From the IMG/VR virus record IMGVR_UViG_3300014501_000015, positions 1 to 64,000 of that record: a stretch of 64,000 bases of DNA; one strand, given 5' to 3'. The DNA is from a virus. Positions 20,829 through 28,614 of this stretch are shown here, piece by piece (position 1 is the stretch's first letter; each line of letters opens with the position of its first letter). The translations under genes were made by a program, and so were the position numbers. The notes under the pieces were generated by a model. That model was not told where the DNA came from. It searched no databases and saw only the letters and a program-made list of their open reading frames with translations.

Positions 20829-23542
20829 CCGCCACCCTCGGCTTCGACCCGTCCTCGCTCCTCGGCCTAGAGCGTCCCGAATTCGACAGGGCATGGAAGA
20901 AGCTCTCACCGAAGGTGCGCGCGGCCTGGTGGCTGTGGTTCGAGGAGGAGCACTCCACGCCCTGGCGCGCCACCCCTTCGACGATGAGTTGCCACCTGGC
21001 GCCGGGGCTTTGGAAGCCCTACAAGTATTGGATGCTGCTCGGCCAGAAATTCAGGGACGCGGTAACTGGGGTATCACCTCGTCAGCTCTGGGCTGTGCCC
21101 CCACGTCTTGGTAAGAGCAGCCTGGCGAGTCGTTGGGGTCCGGCATGGAGCCTCGACCGAGATCCGACCCAGAAGATCATCCTCGTGTCCTACGGCGATG
21201 ACCTGGCCGACGAGAACGCCCGGTCTGTGCGGGACATCCTGGTCGAGCATTCATCCGTTCTCCGAGCCCAACTCCGGCCCGACGTGAAGCGGCGCGACAG
21301 GTTCATGACCGAGCAGGGCGGCGGCATTGTCGGGGCGGGTATCGGGTCAGCGCTGACAGGATTCGGAGCCACGGGAGTTTGCCTGGATGACCCCTTCAAA
21401 AGCTGGGTAGAGGCTCATAGCGAGGCACAACGAGATCGTGTCGACTTCGCCTATAGGGCGGTGGTGCGAACCAGGCTGGAGGACGACAACCCCTGGCAAA
21501 TTCTGCCAGCCACGAGATGGCATGAAGATGATTTGACCGGACGCCTGCTCGACCGGATGCAGGACGGCACAGGCGAAGAATGGGAGTTGGTCCGCATCCC
21601 CGCCATAGCTGAGCGGTACGACCCCGAGAGCATTGACCCGTGGACCCGCATGCGCGATCCACTAGGGCGCGCCGAGGGCGAGGTCATCGAACCGGAGAAG
21701 TTCTCAATCGAGTTCGAGCGCGAGCGTGCCCGCAGCCTCGGGTCTTTCCTCTCCGCCGCACTCCTCCAGCAACGGCCGGCGCCCGCCGAGGGGGGGGAGT
21801 TCAAGAGGTCATGGTGGCAGATCGAATCGACGATGCCCGAGAAATACCAGCAGATGCTCTCATCGTGGGACATGAAACTGAAGGAACGGGACTCGGGAGA
21901 CTTCACCGTCGGTCAGGTGTGGGGTCGTATCGGGAAGGACTGCTGGTTGGTCGATCAGTTCCGGGGCCGATGGACCCAAGCAACTACTGCCTGTGCGATG
22001 GCACTGGTCACCGTTCGCCACCCGGAGTGCCGACGTCACCTGGTCGAATCCGCCGGGTATGGGCCAGAGGTGATGCAAGCCCTGCGCACCGCCTCACCGG
22101 GTTACGTGGTCAGCGATGACATCGCCGCTCAACTCGGGATGACCACGGACGAACGGGACGCGGTGAGTCGCATTCGTAGCCGAGGATTGGCAGGTCTCAT
22201 CCCCGTCACGCCCAAGGGATCCAAGGTCGTGCGAGCGCGCGCCATCATTCCTTACGTGGAAGCCGGCGACGTTCATTTGCCCTCCCGTGCTCCATGGCTC
22301 CCCGAGTTCCTCGAAGAGTTGTCTGCGTTCCCACAGGGCAATCACGACGACATGTGCCTTCCCGCTGGGACTCAGATCGTTATGCCAGACGGCCCGGTGT
22401 CTATCGAAGCGGTAACTCCCGGTGATCAAGTGCTTGGCGCTTCCGGTTGGGTGACTGTCGAAGATGCGGGGCAGACGGGGATATCGCCGGTACTCGATCA
22501 GTTTGGTTTGCGTGCTACGGCCAAGCATCCGTTCGCTACGGATCGGGGGTGGATTCCTTTCCGTGAGTTACGCCACGATGATATGCTGTGGACGTGCGAT
22601 GTAAGTACCCAGGATGTGACCGAGAAGCGGTGGCGAAGGGTTTATGCCATCGATGCTGGAAGCGTCGTGCGACTGGTGCCACGCCACGAAACACCCCACG
22701 CCAGTGCCGGGTGTTTGGTTGCAGCAGGGGCGGGAAGATCACCCGCGGGTATTGCCAACTTCACTATTCCCGGTTCCGTCGTCATGGCGACCCCCTCATT
22801 GTCAAAGCCACTGAGCGCGGGAGTGTCCGAGTCGAGTCTGTCGAGTTCGGTGGCATCACGTACCGGCGCTATCCCGACTCTGCCCAGGTGGCCCACCGCC
22901 GGTACTACAAGCCTGGCGGTCAATGGATCAAGCAAGGGGTCCAGGCGCTTCACCAAGAGGTATGGAAAGCGAGCAACGGGCCGATCCCCAAGGGCTGGCA
23001 CGTCCATCATCGGAACGAAGATTTCAGCGACAATCGGCCAGAGAATCTGGAATGTCTTCCACGGGGTAAGCACGAGGACAAGCATTCTGCTCAGCGTTCT
23101 GCGACCGGACGATCTCCGAAGCATCTCGCCCTCCTTGCGCGCATCAGGCCGCTCACCGTGGCGTGGCACCAGTCGCCCGAAGGCAGAGAATGGCACCGGG
23201 AACATGCCCAGATTGTTGGAGCGGCTATCCGCGAGCGGACCACTCATTGCCCACAGAATCACGAATACACCGAGGAGAACACACGGTGGAGTAAGACTGG
23301 CGGTCGCCAATGCAAGGAATGCCACCGTATACGAGAGCGTGAGTCATACCACCGACGCAAGCGAGCCCGTATTCAACCTGAGAACAAGTGATGGCACATA
23401 CTTCGCTGATGGAGTACTCGTCCACAACTGCGACACGTTGAGCCAGGCCCTCGCGAAGATCCACAACTTGGGGGTCCACAAAACCCGCACCTTTGGCGAA
23501 GAGATGCGAGCCACCACAACCGGCAGTCGGATGGCAGGATGA
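20825..23542 (+). CDS. terL: Large terminase subunit precursor interrupted by an intein
   Basis: 905 aa precursor. The ATPase domain has VPPRLGKSS (Walker A, about residue 92), GVCLDDP (Walker B) and PATRWHEDDLTGRLL, typical of the psiM2 ORF9-like TerL group. The nuclease domain has SSWDMKLKERDSGD, LVESAGYGPEVMQAL and NHDDM/CDTLSQAL. The last motif is split by an intein (residues 511-868); without it TerL would be 547 aa, a normal size. TerL translocates DNA into the prohead and cuts it. Intein insertion at the nuclease active-site motif should make packaging depend on splicing. GTG start overlaps the previous stop. Confidence 0.9.
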   Translation: MTATLGFDPSSLLGLERPEFDRAWKKLSPKVRAAWWLWFEEEHSTPWRATPSTMSCHLAPGLWKPYKYWMLLGQKFRDAVTGVSPRQLWAVPPRLGKSSLASRWGPAWSLDRDPTQKIILVSYGDDLADENARSVRDILVEHSSVLRAQLRPDVKRRDRFMTEQGGGIVGAGIGSALTGFGATGVCLDDPFKSWVEAHSEAQRDRVDFAYRAVVRTRLEDDNPWQILPATRWHEDDLTGRLLDRMQDGTGEEWELVRIPAIAERYDPESIDPWTRMRDPLGRAEGEVIEPEKFSIEFERERARSLGSFLSAALLQQRPAPAEGGEFKRSWWQIESTMPEKYQQMLSSWDMKLKERDSGDFTVGQVWGRIGKDCWLVDQFRGRWTQATTACAMALVTVRHPECRRHLVESAGYGPEVMQALRTASPGYVVSDDIAAQLGMTTDERDAVSRIRSRGLAGLIPVTPKGSKVVRARAIIPYVEAGDVHLPSRAPWLPEFLEELSAFPQGNHDDMCLPAGTQIVMPDGPVSIEAVTPGDQVLGASGWVTVEDAGQTGISPVLDQFGLRATAKHPFATDRGWIPFRELRHDDMLWTCDVSTQDVTEKRWRRVYAIDAGSVVRLVPRHETPHASAGCLVAAGAGRSPAGIANFTIPGSVVMATPSLSKPLSAGVSESSLSSSVASRTGAIPTLPRWPTAGTTSLAVNGSSKGSRRFTKRYGKRATGRSPRAGTSIIGTKISATIGQRIWNVFHGVSTRTSILLSVLRPDDLRSISPSLRASGRSPWRGTSRPKAENGTGNMPRLLERLSASGPLIAHRITNTPRRTHGGVRLAVANARNATVYESVSHTTDASEPVFNLRTSDGTYFADGVLVHNCDTLSQALAKIHNLGVHKTRTFGEEMRATTTGSRMAG
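22355..23428 (+). other. Intein within TerL (358 residues)
   Basis: Begins with Cys1 (CLPAGTQIVMPDGPVSIEAV, block A), has a block B (ATAKHPFAT ... GWIPFRELRHDD) and ends with block F/G (VFNLRTSDGTYFADGVLVHN) followed by extein Cys+1. All splicing residues (Cys1, block B His, terminal His-Asn, Cys+1) are present. Between the splicing halves the TerL frame is low-complexity filler, because that DNA encodes an HNH protein in another frame. Confidence 0.88.
22588..23391 (+). CDS. HNH homing endonuclease nested out of frame in the TerL intein
   Basis: 267 aa from GTG 22588, in the -1 frame relative to TerL. Two zinc fingers (CKYPGCDREAVAKGLCHRC and CRVFGCSRGGKITRGYCQLH), an HNH core (HVHHRNEDFSDNRPENLECL) and a C-terminal Cys/His unit (CPQNHEY ... 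CKECHR). This is the architecture of free-standing phage HNH homing enzymes. The gene is intact with its own stop, and its 3' end overlaps codons of intein block F. No clear Shine-Dalgarno was found, so expression may be low or coupled. Confidence 0.85.
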   Translation: MDVRCKYPGCDREAVAKGLCHRCWKRRATGATPRNTPRQCRVFGCSRGGKITRGYCQLHYSRFRRHGDPLIVKATERGSVRVESVEFGGITYRRYPDSAQVAHRRYYKPGGQWIKQGVQALHQEVWKASNGPIPKGWHVHHRNEDFSDNRPENLECLPRGKHEDKHSAQRSATGRSPKHLALLARIRPLTVAWHQSPEGREWHREHAQIVGAAIRERTTHCPQNHEYTEENTRWSKTGGRQCKECHRIRERESYHRRKRARIQPENK

Positions 23543-23760
23543 CCGAAAAATGGCGACCGTTTTGGCACGAGGAGGACAACCGACTCGTGGCGTTCAAACC
23601 TGGCAGACGGTTTGACCAAACGATGATAGGAGGCTGGCGAGGGCATCCTCAATCGGAGAGGGCCATAGCTCGGGCCATCAGGAAGTGCCAGAAGTGGTGT
23701 GACGGCCAGAACGCCACCGACGATCGGATCAAGCAGGAGCTGAGCAATGCCCGGAAGTGA
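23539..23760 (+). CDS. Hypothetical basic protein, 73 aa
   Basis: ATGA overlap with terL. Sequence MTEKWRPFWHEEDNRLVAFK, then a basic helical stretch (SERAIARAIRKCQKWCDGQ). No family. Confidence 0.5.
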   Translation: MTEKWRPFWHEEDNRLVAFKPGRRFDQTMIGGWRGHPQSERAIARAIRKCQKWCDGQNATDDRIKQELSNARK

Positions 23761-24265
23761 CCGCTCCCCGCAAGTTCGAGATGGACCTGCTGGGAGACCA
23801 CGCATCGAGACCCGCTCGTGGTCAACCCGGTATCGGGGACCACTGGCGATCCACGCCGCCAAGCGCCCGGCCAAGTTTGCTGACATGAAGGCACTCGTGG
23901 GAGACCAGCCCGAGGCGTGGGACGCCTGGTACACCGCCGGGCTGGTGGCACCGGACGGGAGCACCGATGAGATGCCCTACGGCGCCATCGTGGCCACCTG
24001 CACGCTGACCGACGTGATCCCGATGGTAGATGAGATCCCGCCCCAAGATGAGTGGCGAGAGCCATGGGGCTGCATGACCATTGAGCCGTGGCCGATCGAG
24101 TTCTGGTGGCCGGGATTCGGGTCAGCCGAGGGCAAGTACCGGGGCGACCAGCGCCCCTACGGCGACTTCGCTCCCGGCCGCTTCGCCTGGCTGCTCGACA
24201 ACATCGAACGGATCGAACCGAGGCCGACCCCGGGCCGACAGGGATTGTGGGAGGTGAGCGACTGA
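23747..24265 (+). CDS. ASCH-domain protein lacking the usual first strand
   Basis: 172 aa. Clear ASCH features from residue 18: RIETRSWSTRYRGPLAIHA, YGAIVATCTLTDVIPM, and a C-terminal FAPGRFAWLLDNIERI with QGLWE. The canonical N-terminal strand (ALTxxQPWA) seen in the paralogue at 10189 is replaced by an unrelated polar stretch. AGGAG is 10 nt upstream of the ATG. The 5' end may have been lost and re-started. Confidence 0.7.
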   Translation: MPGSDRSPQVRDGPAGRPRIETRSWSTRYRGPLAIHAAKRPAKFADMKALVGDQPEAWDAWYTAGLVAPDGSTDEMPYGAIVATCTLTDVIPMVDEIPPQDEWREPWGCMTIEPWPIEFWWPGFGSAEGKYRGDQRPYGDFAPGRFAWLLDNIERIEPRPTPGRQGLWEVSD

Positions 24266-24287
24266 CCCGACACCCCGGACACGACAA

Positions 24288-24372
24288 TCCCGCGGCATAG
24301 CTCAAGGCGTAAAGCCCAGGGCGGGCCACCCTTCCCGGTGGCCGCACCGGAGCCGTAAATGCGATCACGGGA
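24288..24372 (+). ncRNA. Possible structured RNA / terminator hairpin
   Basis: An 85-nt segment is closed by TCCCG (24288-24292) and CGGGA (24368-24372) and contains a perfect 7-bp hairpin GGCCACC/GGTGGCC with loop CTTCCC (24324-24343). A tRNA-like D-arm is suggested but no T-arm or matching acceptor exists. It lies between genes and could end the terminase transcript. Confidence 0.35.
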
Positions 24373-24417
24373 GTCCACCGACAGACAAGCGCAAGCCAAC
24401 TGAAGGAGACACCCGAG

Positions 24418-25038
24418 ATGTACCGCAGAATCGCCACTACCGCTGCATTCCTATTGACCGCGACCGCCCTCACGATTGGAACCACTACATGGCAGACGAC
24501 GTCACAATCACCATCCCAGGCAACCTCGCTGACAAGATCATCGGCACTGACTTCCTGGACAAAACCTACCTTCGGGAGACCGTGGCTAATCTCATCATCG
24601 AGGCCCGACGCGACACTCTCCCCGGCGCCGAAGCCAGCCCTGCCACCCCCGCCAACGACCACGACGACCACGACCCCATCACCGGCGTCCGCATCAGTGA
24701 CCAACTCGCCTGCGGCAACTGCACCACCGGCTTCACCAACCCCATCTGCCCCTATCACGGCATCGGCGCCACCGCCTTCGACGGCACCGACCCCCGCTCC
24801 GGCCGTGGTGCAGGGAGGCGACTATGACCACCGATGGGACCTGGTGGCTGCGTGTGAGGAGGGCGGATGGATCGGGTACGCCAGTCCCGAGTACCCCGAC
24901 AGCCTCGGGATCAACTCGACCAACTGGTACGCCAACGGCGGCGGTTCCGATCTTTCGCCAGCGGCGCAGGTGGCCGTGGCCCAGCGGATCGAGGGGACTT
25001 CCTACGTCCCTGACCAAAACGGATGTGCCTCCTGGTAG
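24418..25038 (+). CDS. Secreted Rpf-like (transglycosylase-fold) protein
   Basis: 206 aa. N-terminal signal-peptide-like segment (MYRRIATTAAFLLTATALTI), a Pro/Thr/Ser-rich linker (about 25-130), then an Rpf-type domain: WDLVAACEEGGWIGYA, LGINSTNWYANGGG, AAQVAVAQRIEG, and a terminal CASW. Resuscitation-promoting-factor domains cleave peptidoglycan. GAAGGAG precedes the ATG. The linker is overprinted by another ORF (24489-24827). It may aid cell-wall penetration or lysis. Confidence 0.75.
   Translation: MYRRIATTAAFLLTATALTIGTTTWQTTSQSPSQATSLTRSSALTSWTKPTFGRPWLISSSRPDATLSPAPKPALPPPPTTTTTTTPSPASASVTNSPAATAPPASPTPSAPITASAPPPSTAPTPAPAVVQGGDYDHRWDLVAACEEGGWIGYASPEYPDSLGINSTNWYANGGGSDLSPAAQVAVAQRIEGTSYVPDQNGCASW
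24489..24827 (+). CDS. Overprinting ORF inside the Rpf-like gene, 112 aa
   Basis: In another frame the linker region encodes MADDVTITIPGNLADKIIGT, followed by FLDKTYLRETVANLIIEARRD and a zinc-like ACGNCTTGF ... CPYHG. The sequence is varied and structured, unlike a shadow frame, whereas the Rpf frame here is P/T/S repeats. This suggests the ORF is genuine and that the Rpf linker was made by overprinting. Weak ribosome-binding site. Confidence 0.55.
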   Translation: MADDVTITIPGNLADKIIGTDFLDKTYLRETVANLIIEARRDTLPGAEASPATPANDHDDHDPITGVRISDQLACGNCTTGFTNPICPYHGIGATAFDGTDPRSGRGAGRRL

Positions 25039-25047
25039 GGAGCAGCC

Positions 25048-25152
25048 GTGAGCGACCAACCGGCAACACTGACGATCACGGTTGCCATTCCTGCCGACGA
25101 TGACCACCTGCTCGACTACGGCGAATGGCTCCTAGAGGACGCCATCGACTAG
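25048..25152 (+). CDS. Small acidic protein starting MSDQPAT, 34 aa
   Basis: GTG start after GGGAGC. Encodes TLTITVAIPADDDHLLDYGE and an acidic tail. Start resembles the MSDQPTP proteins at 13.4-13.8 kb. No family. Confidence 0.45.
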   Translation: MSDQPATLTITVAIPADDDHLLDYGEWLLEDAID

Positions 25153-25328
25153 CACTCTGGCAGCAGGCAACCGCCGAGAATCCCAACTCCAATCACAAGC
25201 GAGCCCTGCGATATCAGGAGCTGCTCCGGTCCTGGGTCCACTGCCCCCACTGCGATGGCTGGAAGAGATCACCCCACCACTGCACGCGAGGCCGGATAAC
25301 GGTGGTGGTTCGGTCCTCCATGGCATGA
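25125..25328 (+). CDS. Small zinc-finger-like protein, 67 aa
   Basis: Basic N-terminus, then HCPHCDGWKRSPHHC, which could bind one zinc. The start is uncertain: ATG 25125 overlaps the preceding gene and lacks a good ribosome-binding site. Confidence 0.4.
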   Translation: MAPRGRHRLALWQQATAENPNSNHKRALRYQELLRSWVHCPHCDGWKRSPHHCTRGRITVVVRSSMA

Positions 25329-25663
25329 TGGAGCGCATGACCGACGAAATCTGGGAGGGCGACGACGAGGGCGACGACGAGGGCGACGTTCTCCCGGTCC
25401 TCGGCCCAGACGCCTCAGAGCCGCCCCTCAGTGCCGCCAGGAGCCGTTCTAGGGCCAGAAGGCGCCCATTCCCTCGGGGAGGCATCCCAACGTCCCTGGC
25501 GGCTGAGGCTCGCCGGCAAGTACTCGCGGAGGCCACCGGCAAGGACTTCGCCGAACCCGATGAGTGGCGCGAGGATCTCGCCGTGGGCAACCGGGGCCGG
25601 GCATCGTCCGACATTCAGCGGGGCGGGGACCATAACTCAGCATCCGGCTTCGGATTGGCATAG
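25325..25663 (+). CDS. Hypothetical protein, 112 aa
   Basis: ATGA overlap. Acidic tandem (GDDEGDDEGD) near the N-terminus, then an arginine-rich stretch (SRSRARRRPFPRGGIP) and a charged helix. Likely disordered. No family. Confidence 0.45.
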   Translation: MMERMTDEIWEGDDEGDDEGDVLPVLGPDASEPPLSAARSRSRARRRPFPRGGIPTSLAAEARRQVLAEATGKDFAEPDEWREDLAVGNRGRASSDIQRGGDHNSASGFGLA

Positions 25664-25762
25664 GCTGCTGTCCACGGGAGATGGTCCGATCCGTGAGGAC
25701 GGACTCGGCACCGCTTGTGGTCGATACAGCATCTCCCCCAATCGCCAACCAGAGGAGCCACC

Positions 25763-26107
25763 GTGGCTGAGCAACCCTATGAGACCGTGAGAATGAACGT
25801 CGAAGAGGTTGCTGCACCCCTCGACCCCTCATCGCTACAGGGCGAGTTTGCGCGTCTCGGCGAGAATCTGGAAGGCCTGGACGACGCCGTCGAGCGTCTC
25901 AACCAGCGCATCACCTCCGTCCTGCACGACGACGATACCGCTCGGATCGAAGAGAAGCCCGACGACTCCGGCCCACAGGTGACGTTGCGGGTTCGGTGGG
26001 TCGCCGACCGTATCGCGCGGACGAGCTCCAGTCCATCGCCGACCGAGTGGATCTGTAGCGCGTATACGTGGTGGCGCATGTCAGCGTTGAAGGCAGATCC
26101 CAGTTAG
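25763..26107 (+). CDS. Hypothetical coiled-coil protein, 114 aa
   Basis: GTG start with GAGGAG. Residues 15-55 form a coiled coil (LGENLEGLDDAVERLNQRIT). After about residue 80 the composition changes to Ser/Trp-rich, whereas the neighbouring frame reads YRADELQSIADRVDL and stops. A frameshift near 26010 may have altered the C-terminus. Confidence 0.45.
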   Translation: MAEQPYETVRMNVEEVAAPLDPSSLQGEFARLGENLEGLDDAVERLNQRITSVLHDDDTARIEEKPDDSGPQVTLRVRWVADRIARTSSSPSPTEWICSAYTWWRMSALKADPS

Positions 26108-26138
26108 CGCGGTGACCGGCAGGTAGCATCCCTGGTCA

Positions 26139-26249
26139 ATGGCCAAAGTCTCTAAGCCGAAGAAGCCAAAAACCTACAAAGCGAAACGGCCGAAGAAGAT
26201 GACCGGCGTTAAGAAGGTCAAGCCCAGGACCGTCGTTCTCGGGCAGTGA
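26139..26249 (+). CDS. Lysine-rich basic miniprotein, 36 aa
   Basis: MAKVSKPKKPKTYKAKRPKK followed by another basic stretch; about 17 of 36 residues are Lys or Arg. No Shine-Dalgarno, but a TAGCAT box ends 9 nt upstream, so a very short leader is possible. It ends in a GTGA overlap with the next gene. Could bind nucleic acid during packaging. Confidence 0.45.
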   Translation: MAKVSKPKKPKTYKAKRPKKMTGVKKVKPRTVVLGQ

Positions 26250-26554
26250 CCACCTTCCCTCACTCATTCTGGTGGTTCGTCGTTGACGCCCTGGCCGTCG
26301 CGCGGCTCTCCCGTCTCATCGCGTACGACACCATTACCCGTTCGTTGCGCCTGTGGGCCGCGGGTGCGCGACCGAGCGGGAACCCGCAACGTCCACGGCT
26401 GGCGGCTTGGCTGTCATGCCCTTGGTGTCTATCGCCCTATCTAGCCGCTGGCGTTCTCGCCGCTACCGCGTATATCGCCGGCGTCTGGCAATGGGTCGCC
26501 GCCGGGCTCGCGTTCTCCGAAGTGGCCGGGTTCCTCGCGGAGTATGACGGCTGA
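26246..26554 (+). CDS. DUF1360-like membrane protein
   Basis: 102 aa. Pattern WWFVVDALAVARLSRLIAYD, then CPWCLSPYLAAGVLAATAYI and a second hydrophobic segment, matching the small phage/bacterial DUF1360 membrane family. Two predicted helices. GTG start overlaps the lysine-rich gene; its stop shares a base with the portal start. Confidence 0.65.
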   Translation: MTTFPHSFWWFVVDALAVARLSRLIAYDTITRSLRLWAAGARPSGNPQRPRLAAWLSCPWCLSPYLAAGVLAATAYIAGVWQWVAAGLAFSEVAGFLAEYDG

Positions 26555-28614
26555 TGGCCCGCCGACACGCGCCCGTCCTTGAGCCTCCCCCTGCTGACAT
26601 CCCGATCGAGCTGGCCGCGGTGCCGCGGGTGAACCGGGACAAGCAGACGTTGTGGACCCGACGCCGACAGATACGCGAGCGCGGCTTGTCCGCTCGGTCG
26701 AAAGAACTCTCGCGAATCAACGAGGGGCTAGTCGCTGCGGCGATGGTGATGGACCCAAACTCGTACAACGCGCCGTCGCCCAACGCGATAACGAGGACTT
26801 GGCAGCACGCGGCATTCGGCTACCGGGCCAGCGTGGGAGAACTCAACGCCGCGACGATGTACGTCGGTAACGCTCTCTCTCAATGCAGTCTGACCGTAGG
26901 CAAGCGCAACCCTGATGGCTCGGTTGAGCAGGGCTACGACGGCGAAGAGCCGGTTGACGGGCTGGAGACGGCCGTGGCTGAGGAAGCCAGCGATCTCATC
27001 TCGGTCATTCGGTCGAAGCGCGGCGGGCAGAGCGAGTTACTCCGGTCATCGGGCGAAAAGCTATTCGTGGCCGGTGAGTTGTACTACGTCCCCGAGGACA
27101 CCCCACAAGGAATCCAGTTCGATATCCTCTCTACCCAGGAGCTTCTCCGCGACGGCAACACCTGGACGAAGTACCTCGGCCCTGGCTATGGCGCCGTCCC
27201 CTTGCCACCCGGTGTTAACCCGGTACGGGTGTGGCGATCCGATGGGCAGTGGTCGATGCTGGCGACATCCTCAGTGCGCTCGTGCCTTGAGTTGCTCGAA
27301 GAGCTGGTCGTGCTCACCCGACTTGTTCGGTCATCAGCTATCAGCCGCATGGCACTTGCAGGTGTACTTGCCATCCCCGACGAACTCGACACTCCTGATG
27401 ATGAGGAAGGCCCGGACGGTCAGCAATCCGAGGCTATGAACCCTCTCGCGGTCGACATGATTAACACCGGGGCCAAGGCCATTGACGACCCAGCCAACGC
27501 CAGCGCGTGGATGCCGTTCATCATCCAAGGGCCAGCGGAGTACCTCCAGCACATCAAGCATATCCCCTTCGAGGCGGCGAGCCAGGAGCAGGTCATCCAA
27601 CGGACGGAGGCGTTGCAACGGTTGGCACAGGGACTTGATATGCCCGTCGAGGTAATTCTTGGCCATATGAGCACGACCTTCACCAACGCCCAACAAATAA
27701 GCATCGATACGTTCCGAATTCACTTGGAACCCACCCTGCAACTCATCTGCGACGCGCTCACCGTGGCCTACCTCTGGCCGGCGATGGCGAAGAACCGTGG
27801 GATCGACCCCGAACACCTCGCGGCCGGCGAGCCGTACCCCGACGACATCCTCAGCGTGGCGGTGACCTACGACGCCCACCATCTCGTCTCCCAGCCCGAC
27901 CGCAGCAAGGACATGCTGGAGCTCTACGTTCACGACACCACGCAATCCTCAGTCAAGATCGCCGAGATACGCGACACGCTCGGACTCGACCCGAACGAAG
28001 TCGTAGACCCGCTGGAGATCGCCGCCCGGGTCGACGCCATCCGGCTCACCAAGATCCGAGAGACCATCGTCGCTCCGGCTTCGGACGCCGCAGTTGGTGT
28101 GTCGCAGATCGATGACGCGGTCGTCCCGGGCGAGTCGGGAGGTTCACAGATCATCGAGAAGAAAGTCGGCACCGCGGGAATCACGGCCTCAGCCAGCATC
28201 GCCGGACATTCGGAGCCCGAAGCCGTGCTGGCATGGAAGGTGCAAGCGGCATGTGATCTCACCGTGGCGCGGGCTGTCGAGCGCCTCGGCGCCAAGCTTC
28301 GTACCAAGTTCAAGCAACCCGAGCGCGAGAAGTGGGCAGCCATCTCCAACGCCGACCTCGCCTCCCACCTGGGCATCGACGAGACCACCCGATTCCTCGG
28401 CGGCGATACGGACGAAGCGGTCAGAGCCGAAGTCTCCACGCTGGTCACCCACGTATCCGAATGGGCCTCTGCGGCCGGGCACACTCACCCGAGCGACGTC
28501 GCGGCCGCGGTCGGTGTGCTGGCAGTCGATACCGTGCAGCTCCACATCACCATCGGCGCGCCTATGACGGTTGACCACGGCGTCGTCTGCGGGATGCTCG
28601 ATGGCGCCACGTAG
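26554..28614 (+). CDS. Portal protein
   Basis: 686 aa, the expected size for large actinophage portals. Recognisable blocks include YRASVGELNAATMYVGNALS at the N-terminus, GELYYVPED, the stem/crown region with LRLLRSSAISRMALAGVLAI-like sequence around residue 260, and VILGHMSTTFTNAQQISIDT. The portal forms the dodecameric vertex for DNA entry and docks TerL. It directly precedes the MuF-like gene. Confidence 0.85.
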   Translation: MARRHAPVLEPPPADIPIELAAVPRVNRDKQTLWTRRRQIRERGLSARSKELSRINEGLVAAAMVMDPNSYNAPSPNAITRTWQHAAFGYRASVGELNAATMYVGNALSQCSLTVGKRNPDGSVEQGYDGEEPVDGLETAVAEEASDLISVIRSKRGGQSELLRSSGEKLFVAGELYYVPEDTPQGIQFDILSTQELLRDGNTWTKYLGPGYGAVPLPPGVNPVRVWRSDGQWSMLATSSVRSCLELLEELVVLTRLVRSSAISRMALAGVLAIPDELDTPDDEEGPDGQQSEAMNPLAVDMINTGAKAIDDPANASAWMPFIIQGPAEYLQHIKHIPFEAASQEQVIQRTEALQRLAQGLDMPVEVILGHMSTTFTNAQQISIDTFRIHLEPTLQLICDALTVAYLWPAMAKNRGIDPEHLAAGEPYPDDILSVAVTYDAHHLVSQPDRSKDMLELYVHDTTQSSVKIAEIRDTLGLDPNEVVDPLEIAARVDAIRLTKIRETIVAPASDAAVGVSQIDDAVVPGESGGSQIIEKKVGTAGITASASIAGHSEPEAVLAWKVQAACDLTVARAVERLGAKLRTKFKQPEREKWAAISNADLASHLGIDETTRFLGGDTDEAVRAEVSTLVTHVSEWASAAGHTHPSDVAAAVGVLAVDTVQLHITIGAPMTVDHGVVCGMLDGAT

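Noticed and set aside
22642-23325. Antisense frame within the intein region
   Set aside because: No domain or ribosome-binding site; the plus-strand HNH frame has complete zinc-finger and HNH motifs.
24288-24372. Possible tRNA gene
   Set aside because: A D-arm-like stretch and a 6/7 acceptor-like pairing can be drawn, but there is no T-arm, no U33 in the would-be anticodon loop, and the most stable hairpin is incompatible with a cloverleaf.
24824-25051. Third frame over the Rpf domain
   Set aside because: Arg/Pro/Thr-rich shadow; the Rpf frame carries the conserved domain.
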